Numbered from the stretch's first letter, positions 1 to 11,496 are shown. The stretch is DNA of 36,249 bases from Didymodactylos carnosus (GCA_905250885.1 CAJNOQ010000847.1:3871-40119); one strand, 5' to 3'. Notes: generated by a model from the sequence alone, not told the origin. Numbers and translations are program-made.

Positions 1-82
1 GCCCCGTCTCAAAACAAACAACAAAAAAAAAATAAAAAAAAAAAAAAAAATTAACCCCTTAACCCCCCCGATTTTTAAACAT

Positions 83-119
<37 letters not shown>

Positions 120-120
120 G
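1..120. repeat. Low-complexity A-rich window edge with Alu-tail-like start
   Basis: The first bases (GCCCCGTCTCAAAACAAACA followed by long A runs) resemble the 3' end and tail of a primate Alu. The next 70 bases are mixed A, T and C homopolymers. No coding potential is visible. It could be chance A-rich sequence or foreign sequence joined at the edge; ten non-A-rich bases are too few to decide. Confidence 0.4.
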
Positions 121-1566
121 TAATCTAATGTACTTTACCGTTCTTATTTTAAATTTATTTTTATTTTATATATATATTTTTTTTTATTGTTTTTCTCTCC
201 TATCCCATTCATTACCTTTAGTCGTCATCTATAGATAGAAGTGAGGGCAGGTAATTGGAAAGAAAGACATTAATTCAACAAACATAGAACATCAAGTATT
301 CCGATGATTTGTCGTGAAACAATCATCATATAAGTTAGAAAGACAGGGCATAAAATTGAGTTTTAATTCCTTAAAAACTTATATATCTTTTCTCTTCTTT
401 TTTAATATATATATATATATACTACTTTGATTACGAACTAAAACATTTGTAGAAGAAAAATAACAATACAAGAATTTCTTTACTTTTTATTCTCGTGATC
501 GATTATCAGTATATATAATAAATTTATATGCCTGCAGCATCATAGATAAAATGAAATGAAAGTATGAAAAAAAAAAAAAAAGAAGAAAACGTTAACAATT
601 AACAGAAAAACATGAAAAGGATAAAATATTTTGAGTAGTCACTGAAAATTTATCAAATTTTTTTTTGAAGTTTTACGATTCGATAATAGAAGAGAGAGAA
701 AGAATGATAGATATCTTGACTCATTTTCTTTTTTTATACATAAACTTCCTCATTTTTCTTAAATTATTCGATTTTAAATGTCTTTTGTTTTGTTTTTTTC
801 TATGAAAATAAATTTTGCTATCTACAGAATTAGTCATGACATTTCTCTCTTAAATTGAAGATAAAAATCCAATACTCTCTAATTGTGTATGTACAATTTG
901 CAACAGTTAATTTTAATCTAATAATCCAATGGACTATAGCCTATAATAAAAATATATATATGTTTTAAAATCTGACACATTACTCTCAAGTATATATAGA
1001 TAGATAGATAGATAGATATGTTTAGAGTTAAAGTAGTAGACAACGGTCAAAAAGTCAATATTCAAAAAAAAAAAAAAAAAGAAATGAAAATAATTTTAAT
1101 ATGTTAAACATGTTAGACATTGACGGTTAGAGTTGTTATTGTTATTATTTAAAACAATGTCGTTGTCTATTGTCTATACATTTCTCCTATTACTGAACAA
1201 TCAATCAAATAAAAATATATAACAAAAAATATAATAAAATGGTTAGTTTTTGATGTTATGTTCATGATATGTATGTGTATAGAGCGCGTCGTGCAGGTGA
1301 AATTGACAGAGAGAAAGAGAAGAAAAGAACAAATTATACATCTATATATATATATATAGTAGCTGATAATAATTACTGTGTATGAATGTATATATATGAA
1401 AGAATGTACATACTGTATACTACTACTAGACTCTGAAGAAAAAAAAAAAGAGAATTAAACACAGCATGTTCCATTGTGATATACCAGTTATATTGTATGA
1501 ACGATAGAATTTGTTTGTTCTTTATAACTAACTTTCAAAACAAGTAAGGGAAGATGATATAGTCAT
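121..1566. other. Gene-free AT-rich stretch, probably ZFHX intron
   Basis: I see no credible exon on either strand. The sequence is AT-rich with homopolymer A/T runs, TA dinucleotide runs and one GATA microsatellite. If the ZFHX gene continues to the left, this is intronic. Confidence 0.5.
999..1018. repeat. (GATA)5 microsatellite
   Basis: Five consecutive GATA units are preceded by a short TA run. Confidence 0.9.
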
Positions 1567-2414
1567 TTAAGGGACCTCACTTCCTCAAAAAAAAAAAACG
1601 ATATTTTTGATTAAAAACAAAAATAAAATTGTGTTTCTTACTTCGCTAGATACGATGAAGTTTCCTAATTCAAAATTTGTATTGCTTTCCACAAAAAAAC
1701 TTAGTTTCACATGGGGTTTTTGACAAGTTTTCTACTAGTCTCCTCACTATTTAGTAGATTTTTCTTAGTTATCGTGAATGAAATACCGTCATGTTATATT
1801 TTATAAAATCTAATTTAATCAATTATTTATCAACACAAAGAGCTTTTTCTACTTCATAAATATGTATTATATTCCTAGATTAAACCTTTGATCTATTACT
1901 TCAAATTTGTTTAACGTTTTTCTCGGAACATGGTTTTAACACAGTAAACTTACTACTCCTTCTTGACAGTTCGTTGTACGATCTTCACGTTATTGCCTTT
2001 TTTGTTTTGAAGCTAAGACATTTGTCTAAAGATTGCCCGTAGCCATATTTGAATTAGACTTGTTGAGCTGAGAAAAATGAAAATTACTGCTTCGAATTAC
2101 ACGGTTTTTTCGAGATTTTGACTTAAAGTGTGTGTAGAAAATGAACGGAAGCGAATTTCAAAACTCACCACGGTCAATCTTTCGATAAATGTCTTGGCTT
2201 CAAAATAAAAAAACCCATGATGGTTGTTCGATGAACTGTCTACAAGTAGCAATTTGGCTGAGAGTTGTGATACCTATAACTCGGCCATTTTTCAATGTTT
2301 TGAGCTCAAATTTTTAGCATACGCTAGGTAGATGATAATCATTAATCTTTATAAGTTTCATCAAAATCAGTTGTAGAACAAAAAATGTTTTTCCCGACGG
2401 AGGGAACCCGTTAA
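1567..2414. mobile_element. Candidate TTAA-bounded non-autonomous element
   Basis: This block has more complex sequence than the microsatellite-rich DNA on both sides. It opens with TTAAGGGACCTC at 1567 and closes with a sequence ending CCCGTTAA at 2414. Read inward, the ends are loosely inverted (TTAAGGGACCTC versus TTAACGGGTTCCCTC), and both carry a TTAA tetranucleotide, the piggyBac-type target. No long ORF is present. The inverted ends are imperfect, so the boundaries are tentative. Confidence 0.35.
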
Positions 2415-3424
2415 GTTTCGATAACATTCTACACTATTTATCACTAAATTTATAGATTAATTAATCGTGCAGAAATATTAGATTTTAACTAGAGTATTTG
2501 TACTTTAATATACATTTGACTTTTTCTCATAAAAAATACGTCAAATATGATCAAATCGTACCAGTTGAACTCGACAGATAACACATAGTTTGAAATTAGC
2601 ATAAGTGAAGCGTTTCAGATTAGAATGGAATAGAATGATAGAATAAATATTTTGAACTGTCTGTTTAAACTTTTAAACTGTTCTATCCTGATCAAAACCG
2701 ACTGGAAATCCTTCTGCAGTCAAAACAGATAGCTGCTAAATCTGTTGACAGTGTCTATGGATTCAGACCGAATTGACATGAAAGGTCAAACAACATCATC
2801 AAAAGTTACATGCAAGTAGCTAAAAGAGCGACACCTTCAGTTAAAAAGCGATAGTTCGAGATTCATGTAATGCAAAATATTTTCTCATTTTTCTCTTTAT
2901 ATGAGAGAAAACTACATCATTTCCTATAAATATTTTTGATGTAATGAGAGAAAAGTTAATGTCGTGTTTCAAAAAACCACATGAACATAAACTTTAGCCT
3001 GAAAATTTATTGATTATATTCTCTTACAAAAAAAGTAGAAAAATTATAAAGCATCAAATCTTACTTTATCATAGGCAGTATCAATAAAATGAATGTGTAT
3101 GTAGAAGAAAAAGTCAATCAAACTTCAAACTCATTCAATGTACGTATATAGTCGTTAACTAATGAATGAAATGAATGATGGCAAATAGGAATACAACATA
3201 CACATCTGTAAAGTCTCTCTTTCTCTGCCTGTTCGTAAATACAGCTTAATGAGTATAAAAGAACGAAACAACATCATAGACAAAATATGTTGATGACATT
3301 ACAAAAAAATTAGTAATTGTGATCTGTACCTCTCCATCACTCTCTTATTCGTTCATATTTCTTCTCTTTTCCTCGTCAAAGATTTCCTATGTGTGTGTTA
3401 ATTTATTTCTTCTCTTTTTTTTTT
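2415..3424. other. Gene-free stretch, no recognisable feature
   Basis: This is AT-rich DNA with no supported exon, RNA gene or repeat family beyond short homopolymers. A small imperfect hairpin (ACAGAT...ATCTGT) lies near 2725-2745. Confidence 0.4.
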
Positions 3425-3531
3425 TTTTGATAGTTTATAAGTAAGTTACTTAACAGTTTAATTTGATAGAATATATTATGAATGATTTTAATTTGATTGA
3501 TTCAAATCCTTTGACCGAAAGGAATGGGTAT
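3425..3531 (+). repeat. Left copy of a perfect 107-bp inverted repeat
   Basis: All 107 bases are the exact reverse complement of 4442-4548. The copy is bounded by a poly-T run on the left and by the window's only N (3532) plus a poly-T run on the right. Perfect identity in otherwise unconstrained AT-rich DNA suggests either a very recent duplication or an assembly artefact. Confidence 0.95.
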
Positions 3532-3532
3532 N

Positions 3533-3567
<35 letters not shown>

Positions 3568-3613
3568 TAAACCTTAATATGTGTGTTCAAAACCAAACCT
3601 AATAATACACAAA

Positions 3614-3648
<35 letters not shown>
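3532..3648. repeat. Ambiguous base followed by two long poly-T runs
   Basis: A single N at 3532 is followed directly by about 33 T (3533-3565), a short unique spacer, and a second T run at about 3618-3648. In the inverted copy the base pairing with the N is T, so the expected base here would be A. Confidence 0.9.
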
Positions 3649-3650
<2 letters not shown>

Positions 3651-3920
3651 TTCATTAATTTCGACGACGATGTTTGTTGGAGACGGTCAGAATATATATA
3701 TATATATATATAAAAATTTCGAAAAACTCTTCTTATATATGACCTCTAATATATAAAATGGCAATAGAATGAAGAAGAAGAAGAAGAGAAAGAGAGACAC
3801 TTGCTCAAGTTTCACCTTTTGTTTTTTTTTCAACTATACATGTATGCATTCGTGTTCATTCATCTAATTAAAGGTATTCATTGCTTTAGTAGACACTGTA
3901 TATACATTCTTATTTATGAG

Positions 3921-3971
3921 ACAGACACACACACACACACACATTATATATATATATATATATATATATAT
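3921..3971. repeat. Compound (AC)n-(TA)n microsatellite
   Basis: About eleven AC units (to 3943) run straight into about thirteen TA units (3945-3971). A further (TA)n run lies at 3692-3712 and a GAA-rich run at about 3769-3785. Confidence 0.9.
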
Positions 3972-4441
3972 CATCAATGTGCTGTGGCACTAACGAACAT
4001 ACAAAAATTGAGACAAATATCTTTGACATGTAGATATTGCACTTTTGCATCTATAATGAGCTAGAGAGTTCAAGAACTCATACATATTGTGTGCATGAGG
4101 ACATAGTTATCAAATTGTCAGATCAAATGCCGATAAAACAAATGTAAAAGAAAAGAAAATGAGTGATCATTTTTAAAGAGTTTAAAAAATATAAGATAGA
4201 ATTAGTTATGACACACAAGTTTTTAGTAGGAAAAAATGCTTCGTTCTTTTATAAATTCATCTAACAGTCAGTCACGAAAAAAAGGTCTTGATTAAATTAT
4301 TTAATGACTAATTACAAACTTGCATATTTAGTTTGTAATTCATCTATAATATTTAACACATAAAACAAATGCATCAATTCTAAGATTTTTTTGATTGGAT
4401 AACTAATTAAAAAACAAAGAAACATTATGTCAATTTTTTTT

Positions 4442-4548
4442 ATACCCATTCCTTTCGGTCAAAGGATTTGAATCAATCAAATTAAAATCATTCATAATAT
4501 ATTCTATCAAATTAAACTGTTAAGTAACTTACTTATAAACTATCAAAA
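4442..4548 (-). repeat. Right copy of the perfect 107-bp inverted repeat
   Basis: Exact reverse complement of 3425-3531, with a 910-bp spacer between the copies. Identity stops at the junction with a T run on one side and within an A-rich stretch on the other. Confidence 0.95.
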
Positions 4549-6541
4549 GAAAACAAAATATTAAAGAACATATCTTATAAAAATATTGAACAACGACAAT
4601 ACACAAATCACCATTATGTCTTTACATCTGTAAAAACTAAAAAAAAAAGCTTTATAAGAAGACTAGAACATCATATATACAATCGATTAATGTATAGAAA
4701 AAGCTCCTCAATAAACTTGATACACTTCAAATGATGAAAAAAAAAATCTGAAAGTCACGCAAAATTTGAAGTAAAGAAAGATAACGGTAATAATTGTTTG
4801 TCGATAGTGTCAAAATTTCAAAACATTTTTATCACTTAAAAACCGAATAATTGATATATTTACAAGGCTAGGTTTTTTTATCTATCCAAAAAAAAGAAAA
4901 GGATAATCATTGCATTGCACACTATAAATGTTGTTTATAAAAAATTAACAGAAAATTTTTTTTTGATTATTTCCAAAATTCCAGTTAATATTGCTACATC
5001 TAACATATATAATGATCTTTTTCTGTTAAAATTTCTTGTTTTTCTTCTTTTTTTTTTTTTTTTTTTGTTATTTATCGATAATTACTCGTAAATATTTCTA
5101 TGACAACAACCTTTTTATTTTCTGATTGCAATAAGAAAGACATCATAATTCCTTCGTGCTTTTTTTTATTATTTTTAGTTTTTATTCTTTTTTTATTTTG
5201 CTTTTCTCTCTCTCTCACACACTCGCAAATAAATACCCAACATTTAAGAATATGATCTTATTTCATTAAGCAGTGCCTGTCCGTTCTGCATCATACACTA
5301 AAACGGAGAAAAAGAGAGCAGAGAGAGAGAGACAAAGAAAGAAAGTGATTATTATTATTATTATTATTACTTATTCTTTTGAATGTCTGCCTAGGTAATT
5401 ACCGATATATTTCATGCGCATCCATTTTATAGATTTGATTGACTTTCTTTTTTGTATTTTATAAATATTTTTTTTTTTGTCTCAAAATCGATTTAACTCT
5501 ATTAACTAATGTTTTCTATTTTTAACATATAAAACGATGTTTTATCTCAATTTTGTCTAAAAATTTTTAATATAATCCCATTATAATACTGTTTACAATC
5601 GATTTGTTGAAATAATCTAATAAAACGTTTGAAATCATGAATGAAATGAATTATAACAAAGCTCAACGCTACATTATTCATCTATTAAAAAATAACACTA
5701 GTTACTACTACTAATAAAAAAATTGATCAATATTTCTTTTATTCGATTCTTGATTTTTTTTTTTTTTGAGTCAAATGAATACTTGGAAACATGACCGTAC
5801 CTCATTCATATATCGTTGTTCATTATCGAAAAACTTGTTGTTGAAGTTTCTATTACTATTAGTAGTCGGTATTCAAAAAACAAAAAAAAAGAAAAGAAGA
5901 AGAAAGGGTACATATAACTTATAACAAAACAAAAAAGAAAATTAGTCTAATCGCGGCGTCGATGAGGAATAATTTAACCATCAATCAAATGTGTATGTCC
6001 TCACCTATTATCTCTTGTTTCTTTCTTTTTGATTTTTACGTTTTATTTCTTCTTTTTTTTTTTTTCTCGCGAATAAACAAAGAAGAAGAAGAAGAAGAAA
6101 AAATAAAGAAAGAAAAAAAAGAAGCGAAGAGATATAGATGAACTATATAGAGTCAATGATCTAGATCAAAATAACTAAAGTGAAAAATAAGTTAAATGAC
6201 ATATTCTAAACCAGAATAAACTAGTACAGTCTGACCCCTAACGTAAAATCTTGTCAAATAATAGTATTTTACTATCAGTTTTATTAAAGATATTTTTATT
6301 TTTCTCTATTTTATACAATTTATAATTAAAAATGAAAAATTTTCAGTGCATTCACAAAATATAAAAATTGCGAATAAATAAATCTTTTAAGAATGAAAAG
6401 TAAAATAATAGATCATCTTTTCGTTACCAATTTTACTTATTCAAACACGAATAACCTCTTAGATGTTATTATATCTTTGATTTTTTTTTTCTACATTATT
6501 TAAATATCTGATTTTATTAAATAGTATTACTATCAACTTAC
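4549..6541. other. Start of the ZFHX intron after exon 5, no exon found
   Basis: This follows the donor at 6541 on the minus strand. I looked for a phase-1 exon carrying C2H2 fingers or a homeodomain recognition helix (WFQN or WFRN) and found none. The content is homopolymers, an (ATT)n run at about 5348-5369 and GAA-rich runs near 6080-6100. The rest of the gene must lie further left, probably outside the window. Confidence 0.55.
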
Positions 6542-6662
6542 CATCTTTGGCTGTTGTACGCATTGTTATACTATTAAAATCAATTCCTAGTAGTGACATA
6601 CACCGATTTATTGCACTAGTGCTACAATTGTGGATTGTACAAAGATGATGTTTCATTAAATC
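6542..6662 (-). CDS. zfhx: ZFHX exon 5: second half of finger 4
   Basis: 121 bp from an AATTTTAG acceptor to a GATG|GTAAGT donor, phase 0 in and phase 1 out. It begins [12 protein letters not shown], giving the two His of finger 4 with C-x2-C-x12-H-x4-H spacing once joined to exon 4. It continues with [13 protein letters not shown], resembling the conserved stretch that follows a SCPLC finger in vertebrate ZFHX proteins. The reading frame is open at the donor, so the gene continues. Confidence 0.85.
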
Positions 6663-9600
6663 CTAAAATTAAATCAAATATTTCTTATCAATTTGATTTT
6701 TGTTTTCAATCAATAGGATATATATATATATATAGAGAGAGCGAGAGAGAGGGAGGGATACAAAAACAAAAAAAAAAAACACTTACAACACTACTGATGG
6801 ATTCTGAGCATAATGGACAAGATAATGGACTAGTTAATGTTCTCTCTAATTCAATTGATTTTTCTTCTATATCATTTGTTGGTTTGACTAAAATCGATTC
6901 ATTTTCATGTTTAACGTTAATATTATTTTTTTCTTCTATTTTATCATCATCATTTTCGTCAACATTCACGTCTAAATAGACAAAAAAGAAAATATATATA
7001 TTAGAAATTGATTTAATGAATAGCAATTTAGATAATAACCGAGAATGTGGCCTAAATGTAGAAGATAGGGCCAATTGATAACAATCAGTCACTATAGCGA
7101 TGATTTACTCACTTTTTGAACATTAAGAAATGATTGAGATAATGATAAATATCAACATAAAAAAAATTTTTATTTTGTGAAATCAGAAAAATATTTTCAA
7201 AATTTAACACATTAGATATTCTTCTTGTCAAAAATGACAGAAAATGGCGTGCTGAATGGACACATTTTTGTTTTTTTGACAATGGTATTAGTTCTCAAGA
7301 AAAAGTTCACCCTATTTTACAAAACAGAACAACATTTCTATTGTTTTTTTTTTAGCATGTGAGCCATCCTAAGAATACGCCACGTTAGATAGTTAATATT
7401 ATGTTACAAGAGACGAAAAAATAAATTTCTCCTACCTCTTAGATGATTATTATTCATTTGAAATTAGTTTGTATTAAAAATAATTTTATTATACTTTGTT
7501 TTAAGTATAGAGATCATAAGTGAATGAACACAATGGTAACAATATTAATAGTATACCGCGGTGTGTACGTATGTATAGATTAACTAACGAACAAGTCGAA
7601 AAGAGGAAAAAAAAATAATATAATCTGTGAAAGTGTCTCTATGATATGTGTTATAGTTTTTATTATTATTTTTTTGTTCGATGTTATAATAAAAAAAAAC
7701 CGAAAGACGAAGAGAATGAAGAAATACGATAAACTAACTAACTAACTAACTATAGCCAAATATATTCTTATACATAGTGAGAAAATATAAAACAAAAAAG
7801 GAAAAAGTTAAGGCAGACATTGGCAATAGTTTTTCTTTACCCGTTGATTGCCAATTATCAATAATGAGCAACAAACGACGATTAGTAGTTATGAGAAGAG
7901 AAAATAAGATGGGAACCGAGAGACAGAAGAAATGAGATATAGTCGTTACATAAATGAGAGATAAAGCATATATTACTGTAGTCCGGAATCAGTGAATGAT
8001 ATTAGTATCGTCTTTTTTTGGTTCTTTTTTTTTTTTTTATACTTTCTCTCTATTTTTTTTTCTTATTCGATTCATTAATAAAATGGATACAGTTGGTGGC
8101 AAGAAGAAGAAGAAAAAAAAATGAGAAGAGAAAGAGAGAAAGACAAATGCTCCATATTAAATGTTTATTGGAATAAATGTTAATAGGTTTCAATGATATT
8201 ATACGCTAGACTTTTTTTTCTTCTTTTTTTTTTCATATACAATATACAAATTTTATTTTTACTTTTAACATGGTAAACGAATAGTTTTTGTTCGTCAAGA
8301 TTAATATTTCTGTTTCTTGTACCATCATTATATTATTCAATGATATTTTTTTGATTCAGTTTTTTTTTTTTTTTGAAAATAGAAAGAAAAATGAAACAAA
8401 GACACAGTCACATAGTGAAACAGTATTTTCTTTCATATCGTTTTTTAATAAGAATGATAGACCTGAATGACATACTGTTTGTGTATATATTTGTATGTAC
8501 ATATATATATATATATATATATATCTGATAGACAGTTAGATATGTAACAGATTTTATTTAACGAGCAACGATTAATGACTTTTGGTCTAATACATAATGT
8601 ACAAGAAAGTGAAAAAACAATGCTTCGATATTTATTTCTCATTGCCTTATTCTCACCATTTTCTTTTTCTTCTTCGAATATGTCTCTTTCTCTCATTTAC
8701 TCAAATAAAGTGACAAAAACGAATGTTCTGGTGCAAAAAGAAGAAGAAGAAGAAGAAGAAATAAAACAAAAACTTGTTATGACGATTACAAAGATGACAT
8801 TAATGAGCTATTTTTTATTAGAATAGTCATAGAAGAATTGTTCTCTCGTTTCTTTTTCCAGTTATCTAATCACATAGATTATATTTATATATATATATAT
8901 ATATAACTAATTTTATCGCAAAATATGAACAAAACAAAAAATTAATACAAGTTGTTGACAGAGAAGATCGAATCTCAAACTAATTATTGATTTCTCTTTG
9001 ATAGTTTTTTATTTTTTAGTATAAATGCAAACTCATTTATTTTAACAACATATCTTAAACAATTATAAAATCTATCATAGAAGATTAATATTCACACTTT
9101 AACATTCAAGTCCAATATATTTAATAATATAACATAATGTTAGACTACATCATATTTTAATATATGAAACGGTTAGCGCTGCTCTCTAGATGTCGTGTAA
9201 GGTCAAATTAATTTACATCAAAATGTTAGTTAAAACGTTCTTTTCTTTTCTTCTCTAATTCGTAGTAAAATGTTGAAAATGGGGTTATTTTTTTTTCTTT
9301 CATAATAATAATAATACAAAAAAAAAAAAATAGAACTAAATCTAAGCCTTATAGATACTTTTCAATGAGTGACGCATGATAGAGCAATTTCATTACGTTG
9401 AATTTGTTCTGGTAAACTCCTTACCTTCTCTCGGTTGACTTATTTCATTTACTTCTTTCTCATCAGATCTTTTATCGTTCTCCTCATTTGTTGTTATTGT
9501 TGTTGTTGTTGAATTTTCGTTTTTTATCGCTTTTTGCTGACTATTCTGAATATGTTTATCACTATTCATGTGTATTCTCAAATTTCTACCAATATTTGTT

Positions 9601-11496
9601 TCATAATTACATGAATCACATCGAAATAATGATGATTGTTTTGTTGATGATATTTGACTTCCAAACGTTGAATAGTCTTCTGTTAATAGTGATGGTGGTT
9701 GTATTAATGGTGGCGATGAATTAGTAGTATCTTGTAGATGAGTTTCGCTACTATTAGTACTGCTAATTGTTGAAATAAAACTATTTGTTTGTTGTTGACA
9801 TTCTCTAATATTATTCATATGTTTATCTGATTGCATATGAATAGATAGATTTCCTTTTGTTGTGGTAGAATAATTGCATATTTCACAACGATAAGGTTTA
9901 TATCCACATGAATATGATTCACCACGTGCCAATCGAGGATGAAGTTGAGATGACAAACAGTATAAACACGATGTTTCTTGATCAGGATGCTTTTCTTTCA
10001 TATGAATTTCTAATGTTTCTTGATATTTATAATGCCAGTTACCTAAAATAGAAAAAAAATATATTTATTTGTACACAATTAAGATTAATTGTTAATTTTT
10101 AAAAATATTCAATTCACAATTAAATTACATTTTGGACATTTTAATGTTTTGGAAGAATTTCTTGTATGTAAATAAATTGATGAACTACCATTTGCTGCTG
10201 TTGTTGGTGTTGAATTATTTGAATTTGATAGCGTTCTTGCTAAAACGGTTGATGTTGATTGAATAAATGAATTTATAATATCAATCGATGTATTTGTTCC
10301 ATTATCATACGATGATGTTGAAGATGAAGATGATGAACTTAAATCTTGTTGTGCAAGTTGTTTTGGACTACTATCCCCCGCACTACCACCATTACTGTTG
10401 TCAAATGGTAAAAAAGCACTAGTTAATGCTGGTGGTTGTTGTTGTTGTTGTAGTTCAGACTGTTCTGTTTCTTTTGTGATCCTTTTCACTATTTTGGATA
10501 CTTCTTCACTTTCATCTTGATCAGTGTAGTTCTAGTAAAAATAAAAAACAAAATTTGATAAAAGTACAATATTAACATTGTATTTTATTTTTATTTTTTT
10601 TCTCTGAATCTCATTTGATCTCTTAGTTGAAGTATTTTTCATTTTGATAAGTATTTCTTATATCTTTCACCTGCATTTCAATAAATATCAATCATAATAA
10701 GACATATCTTCAGTTTGATGTACTAATATGTACAAAAAAAAATCGAATTAATCTCTCATTATTATATTTTTCAAGAATTTTGAACATATTGTGGAGTAGA
10801 GATTTTAATAAAGATCGTAGTTGGAATCATTTATTCGTCATCAGATGTCACTATTAGTCACATAAAATCAATAATAGTAATATCTTTGTTGTCAGCTATC
10901 GCCTACTGTCATATTGTCATTTAGATGTACAACTTCTCTATTACATATTAAATAATCAATATCATATTTTTTAAAGCATTTTATTTATCTTTTACCTGTT
11001 GTTGTTGTTGTTGATTGTCACAATTTGTTAAAAGACTGTTATCTTGAATTTTAATTTGTTCTTGTTTAACATTATCTGACATTGACGTAAAATCGAACGT
11101 TGAATCATTCTTATATGACTTAGTTAAGATATCTGAACTTGCTTCTTCTTCTTCTTGTTTGGCATCATCATCATCATCATCATCATCGTTCGACGTTGTG
11201 TCATTAATAAATATCTGATTTAATAATAACGGTAATTTATTATCGTCTTTATTTGTTTCAGTAAAATTTCCGATTTCATTTTCACCGTTAAAATGTTTAT
11301 CCGAAATATGAATATTAGAATTATCGATTGATTGACTATCCGTTGGTGTACTTGTTTCAGAAGATGTTGACGATTGTTCTAAGGATGAAATTTTTTTGGG
11401 TACATGTAACAAATCATTATTTGAATGCCATGGAGTATGAGATAATCGAGATTGATGACCAATCAATGTTTCAGTTGTTGCACTATCAGATGCCAT
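6542..11496 (-). CDS. zfhx: ZFHX-type zinc-finger homeobox transcription factor, 5' part (partial)
   Basis: Five coding exons, complement(join(6542..6662, 6787..6971, 9425..10042, 10129..10531, 10996..11496)), give 609 residues plus one base, open at the 3' end. Residues 1-298 are low complexity: an acidic run of eight Asp encoded by a TCA repeat near 11165, Gln runs and Ser runs. C2H2 fingers follow. Finger 1 is C299/C302/H315/H320. Finger 2 is C354/C357/H370/H376 with core [19 protein letters not shown]. Finger 3 is C443/C446/H459/H465 with [14 protein letters not shown]. Finger 4 is C559/C562/H575/H580. The segment [20 protein letters not shown] between fingers 1 and 2 is a family signature recognised from vertebrate ZFHX3/ZFHX4. 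Family members are large nuclear transcriptional regulators of neural and muscle differentiation, with several homeodomains near the C-terminus; none is in this window. The start ATG has A at -3 and G at +4, and an in-frame TAA lies six bases upstream. Confidence 0.92.
6787..6971 (-). CDS. zfhx: ZFHX exon 4: acidic linker and first half of finger 4
   Basis: 185 bp after a TCTATTTAG acceptor. Its first two bases complete an Asp codon with the G left by exon 3. It encodes an acidic stretch ([17 protein letters not shown]) and ends in [15 protein letters not shown] at a perfect GTAAGT donor. CPLC supplies the Cys pair of finger 4. The following 124-bp intron contains a compound TA/GA microsatellite at about 6719-6755. 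Confidence 0.83.
6972..9424 (-). other. 2.45-kb ZFHX intron 3
   Basis: Bounded by donor GTAAGG at 9424 and acceptor TATTTAG at 6972. It is filled with homopolymers and microsatellites: ACTA units near 7735-7752, TA at 8501-8524 and 8887-8905, GAA at about 8740-8761. I found no convincing phase-1/phase-1 exon inside, but vertebrate relatives have additional fingers at this point in the protein, so a missed exon is possible. Confidence 0.6.
9425..10042 (-). CDS. zfhx: ZFHX exon 3: end of finger 1, fingers 2 and 3
   Basis: 618 bp, phase 1 to phase 1, from acceptor TTTTAG|GTAACTGG to donor GAAG|GTAAGG. This is the most conserved part of the visible protein. It has the Cys/Arg-rich segment SCLYC...[10 protein letters not shown], finger 2 ([14 protein letters not shown]) and finger 3 ([14 protein letters not shown]), separated by a Ser/Thr/Pro-rich spacer of about 65 residues. 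After finger 3 the sequence becomes low-complexity Thr/Asn/Glu. Confidence 0.95.
10129..10531 (-). CDS. zfhx: ZFHX exon 2: Gln/Ser-rich linker and first half of zinc finger 1
   Basis: 403 bp beginning after a TTACTAG acceptor with [10 protein letters not shown] and ending in phase 1 within the second Cys codon of finger 1 (LKCPK|C). The donor is GTAATT. The exon has a five-Gln run and a seven-Ser run. Splicing over the 86-bp intron (10043-10128) rebuilds [20 protein letters not shown], a complete C-x2-C-x12-H-x4-H finger, which supports the junction. Confidence 0.92.
10996..11496 (-). CDS. zfhx: ZFHX exon 1: start codon and acidic/low-complexity N-terminus
   Basis: 501 bp, 167 codons, ending in phase 0 at a CAG|GTAAAA donor inside a Gln tract. 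It encodes [14 protein letters not shown]..., Ser/Thr-rich sequence, eight consecutive Asp from a trinucleotide repeat (about 11165-11188), a Glu run and six Gln. No zinc finger is visible, although vertebrate family members have a much longer N-terminal region. Intron 1 (10532-10995, 464 bp) holds nothing recognisable. Confidence 0.85.

Noticed and set aside
50-69. TTAACCCCTTAACCCCCC resembling telomeric repeat
   Set aside because: Only two irregular units, embedded in homopolymers; no array.
1-6541. Possible homeodomain exons of the ZFHX gene
   Set aside because: No WFQN/WFRN recognition helix or C2H2 pattern found on the minus strand; short acceptor-like sites near 5280-5310 open frames that stop within about ten codons.
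8445-8826. Overlapping open frames on both strands
   Set aside because: They run through TA, GAA and poly-T tracts inside ZFHX intron 3 and give low-complexity peptides.
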